This document shows, one piece after another, positions 61,601 through 64,000 of a stretch of 64,000 nucleotides of DNA. The position numbers and the translations under genes are program-made. This stretch comes from Callaeas wilsoni (lineage: Eukaryota; Chordata; Aves; Passeriformes; Callaeidae): positions 1 through 64,000 of the forward strand of contig VWPU01004593.1 in NCBI GenBank assembly GCA_013398955.1. Reading direction: 5' to 3'. The first letter of the stretch is position 1; the number at the start of each line of letters is the position of its first letter. The notes under the pieces were generated by a model, which saw nothing but the letters and a program-made list of their open reading frames with translations, was not told where the DNA came from and ran no database searches.

Positions 61601-64000
61601 CCTTAAAAATAAAAAAGAAAACTCTCGCCTCGGGCATTTGACAGGAGGCCAGACCTCAGAGGACAGCCGAAGAGAGACAGACAGGTTTCTAACATCTGGT
61701 TTGGGTGGGTGGATTATATTTGACTTTGGCATTCACATCAAGACGAGGCAAAGGCAGGGCTAGATGAAGAGCACGGTCCTGCGGCATGCATGACATTCCC
61801 TGGCTCTGGGGTGGGAAAGCCCCAAACGGCGATGGGCAAAACAGCCATGAAACGAGGAGGAGAATCCTGGGGAACATGCAAAGCTCTTTCTGTAGGCTTT
61901 ACAGAAAAGTGCTGCTTGATTGGGCGTCCCAATTTAGGTTGTGTCTGTCGAGGACGTCCCTGACAGATGTCCTTGAGCAGAGTGAGAGCTGTCCTCCCAC
62001 CCAGAGCTCTGGGGGTGCCTCTGGGCCCTGCCAGGTGAGCTGTGTTGAACAGTGTTGCTATTTTAAGACTCAAATAATGTGTCAGTGCCCACTTTGCTTT
62101 GTGACACCAGGTGCAGCCCCCAGGGCTGAGTCAGCAATGGATCCCTCTGCCGCCAGCTGAGCCTGTTCCCAAAAACTTGCTCTTGATAGAGGTATCCAAG
62201 CCTGCTGTCGGCTGGGAGTTGGGAACACCTATTTGCTCATCAGGTGCACGTCAGAGCCGGGATTAGCTCAGCTCAAAACCACACTGAACTCGGGAACAAT
62301 CTGCAGTTCAGATGATACAAGTATATCTCAGAAGAGTACTGAGGAAAGGGCAGCAGAAAGTAGTCCTGTGTGTCCCTCTGAAAGCCCCATTGAAGGGCTC
62401 TGGCTCCCTCGTGGACGTGCCTTTGTGGGACAGCAGAAGAACACAGTCCCCATCCATGCACCCTGCCCTGCCGGGCCTGCCTGCCTCTGAACCGCGGCGA
62501 TTTATAACACCCCGAGGACACCAGGGCCCATTTCAGTGCAGCTTTAAGCTGTCAGGCTGTAAATTGTCTTGGTTCAGGAGCTACTTCAAAGCAGCCCAGG
62601 CTTCCTGCAGCAAAGGAGAAGGCTTTTTGGCAAACCCAGCACAAGTCATTTGCTATTCATGAGTCAAATCCCTGAAATGTCCTCGATCAGCAACTAAAAA
62701 TGGGTCATAAGAAGACAAGGCATTGCTGTCTGCTGAAGGAAGCTGCAGATTCCACTGGCCTTCTCCATCTGTTGGCTAAAGCTCTTTCTGCATTCTCAGC
62801 AATGGCTTTTCCTCCCTCCCTGCCTTTCTCTGTTGAGCACACATGAGGTTGCTTGAAGCAGTGGGACCTTGACCCAACAGGCAAACCCACCCAGGAGATC
62901 TCCCATTGCTCCTGTCTCCCAGATGAGTGGAAAAATGTCAGTGGAGTGTGGGAAAGTCACTAATGAAAATGTTAAATTCCTCCAAGCTGCCTGGTTCCCA
63001 AATCCAGAGAGGCTGCAGTGGCTGAGGGAAAGGAAGCACCAGCTGGGTGCAAGCTGAGGCTTGTAGGCTGCAGGCTGGCAGCTGGAAGGATGGAGGGACC
63101 AAGCCATGGGCACAAGTTTTGGAGCCAGGTCTGCCCTACCAAAACTGCACCTGTGGCAGCTTGGTTGCAGCCAGCAGAACAAAGTGTGCTCCAGATTGGA
63201 AGCAAAGAAGACCCTAGAGAGGGACCCAAAAACTCTTTGTATGTGTGGCTAATATTCAAAAGAGAGTTCACTTGTGTTGTGTGAGTAGCAAATCCTTCTC
63301 CAATCTCGGGAGTATTTGAGAGAATGTTTTTTTTCCTTTCCATTTCTAATGCGTTTACATTCAGCATAATTGCGTTTATCAGCATCCACATCTCCTGTTT
63401 TAATTTCGAGCACTGCAGAAGGAGCAGTTGAATATTCTTTTTGTCAGAGCTGGATGATGGATGGTGAGCATCAGCAAGGCTTAAACACCCATGTGGAGGT
63501 GAACCCCTGGCTCTGACAGACCGTGTGTAATGCAAGAGGCACTTGGTTACAGGGCGCTGCAGAGTAACGCCGCTTGTTCCTTGTCCAAGCTGTGCCAGAC
63601 AGCAAACTTCCAGAAAACCTCAGACCATATACAGTTAGCCAGCAACACTGTGTGAAATCTTTAACCATATTTGAACGAACGGGCTAACTTGGACACGGAG
63701 AGGAGGGAAATGCCAGTCTGCCTGACAGCTCGTTTTAATAATGAGAAAGTTGTTCCACTGACAGGAGGACAATAAAAGCTGTGGCTGCCTAGAAAGATGT
63801 TGCCTTCCTTCTAGTTCTGGGCATATGTGAAATTGCAGAGGTACAGGTTGGTCTCAGACCTGTACGTGTGCAGCAGTGCTTTTCCCCTCTTTCATAACCT
63901 TTTCCCTTCTCTCACCCCTTTTCCCTTCTTTCACCATTTTTCTTTCCAAGGTGTTGAATCTGCACCCACCCTGCCAACCCTATCCAAATGTGTAATTAGT
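58693..64000. other. Intron 2 interval to window end
   Basis: No gene, exon or clear repeat is supported. The short frames here (for example 62972-63535, minus) have no recognisable domain. The last ~120 bases contain pyrimidine-rich cttttcccttctttcacc repeats, but no acceptor followed by CHSY1 coding sequence is visible. Confidence 0.5.

Larger units (their letters stand above)
9583..64000 (+). other. CHSY1: CHSY1 intron 2 (partial, at least 54.4 kb)
   Basis: Everything after the exon 2 donor is intronic. No sequence resembling the remaining CHSY1 coding region (MQQLF..., the DVD motif of the GalNAc-transferase domain) occurs before the window ends, so the acceptor is further downstream. 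A very long second intron before a large final exon is consistent with the three-exon vertebrate CHSY1 structure. The contents are given in the repeat, element and interval entries. Confidence 0.88.

Noticed and set aside
62253..62315. tRNA-like start (gggattagctcagctc)
   Set aside because: It resembles a tRNA A-box, but there is no matching B-box (GGTTCGANTCC) and no cloverleaf pairing at the right spacing.
1..64000. CRISPR array, phage, operon or other prokaryotic system
   Set aside because: The tandem arrays have no unique spacers, there are no dense co-directional genes, and the spliced CHSY1 exons and CR1 elements show this is vertebrate DNA.

Overview
The window is vertebrate nuclear DNA, almost certainly from a bird. 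It carries two coding pieces of one gene, CHSY1 (chondroitin sulfate synthase 1, a Golgi glycosyltransferase), read on the + strand. CR1 LINE 3' fragments are the main repeat. There is also a solo LTR of a type I recognise as common in bird (especially songbird) genomes, and long unique introns lie between GC-rich exons. The sequence itself cannot fix the species.

Layout: bases 1-100 are the end of CHSY1 exon 1, inside the gene's 5' CpG island. Bases 101-9086 are intron 1. Bases 9087-9582 are exon 2, which carries the DDD metal-binding motif of the N-terminal glucuronyltransferase domain. From 9583 to the window end is intron 2, at least 54.4 kb long. The last exon, with the rest of the protein, lies beyond the window. 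No second gene, RNA gene, CRISPR array or prokaryote-type operon is supported. The many open frames inside the introns look like chance or tandem-repeat translations.

The introns hold CR1 fragments near 4.2, 37.0, 42.2, 44.4, 47.4 and 51.5 kb, with mixed orientations. A 546-bp solo LTR on the minus strand lies at 51.8-52.4 kb, and a candidate 159-bp inverted-repeat element at 45.3 kb. There are four tandem arrays: 35 bp at 0.25 kb, 24 bp at 20.65-21.23 kb, 38/39 bp at 32.2-32.9 kb, and 24 bp at 58.6 kb. A GC- and CpG-rich block at about 55.36-55.87 kb stands out from its AT-richer surroundings.

The observations most worth a second look are three. The 24-bp minisatellite repeats the bZIP/UPR-type motif TGACGTGG 20 times and contains an assembly N. 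The intragenic CpG-rich block could be an alternative promoter or an unannotated exon. Several AT-rich stretches dense in homeodomain-type motifs could be conserved enhancers. I saw no evidence of a new multi-gene system here.
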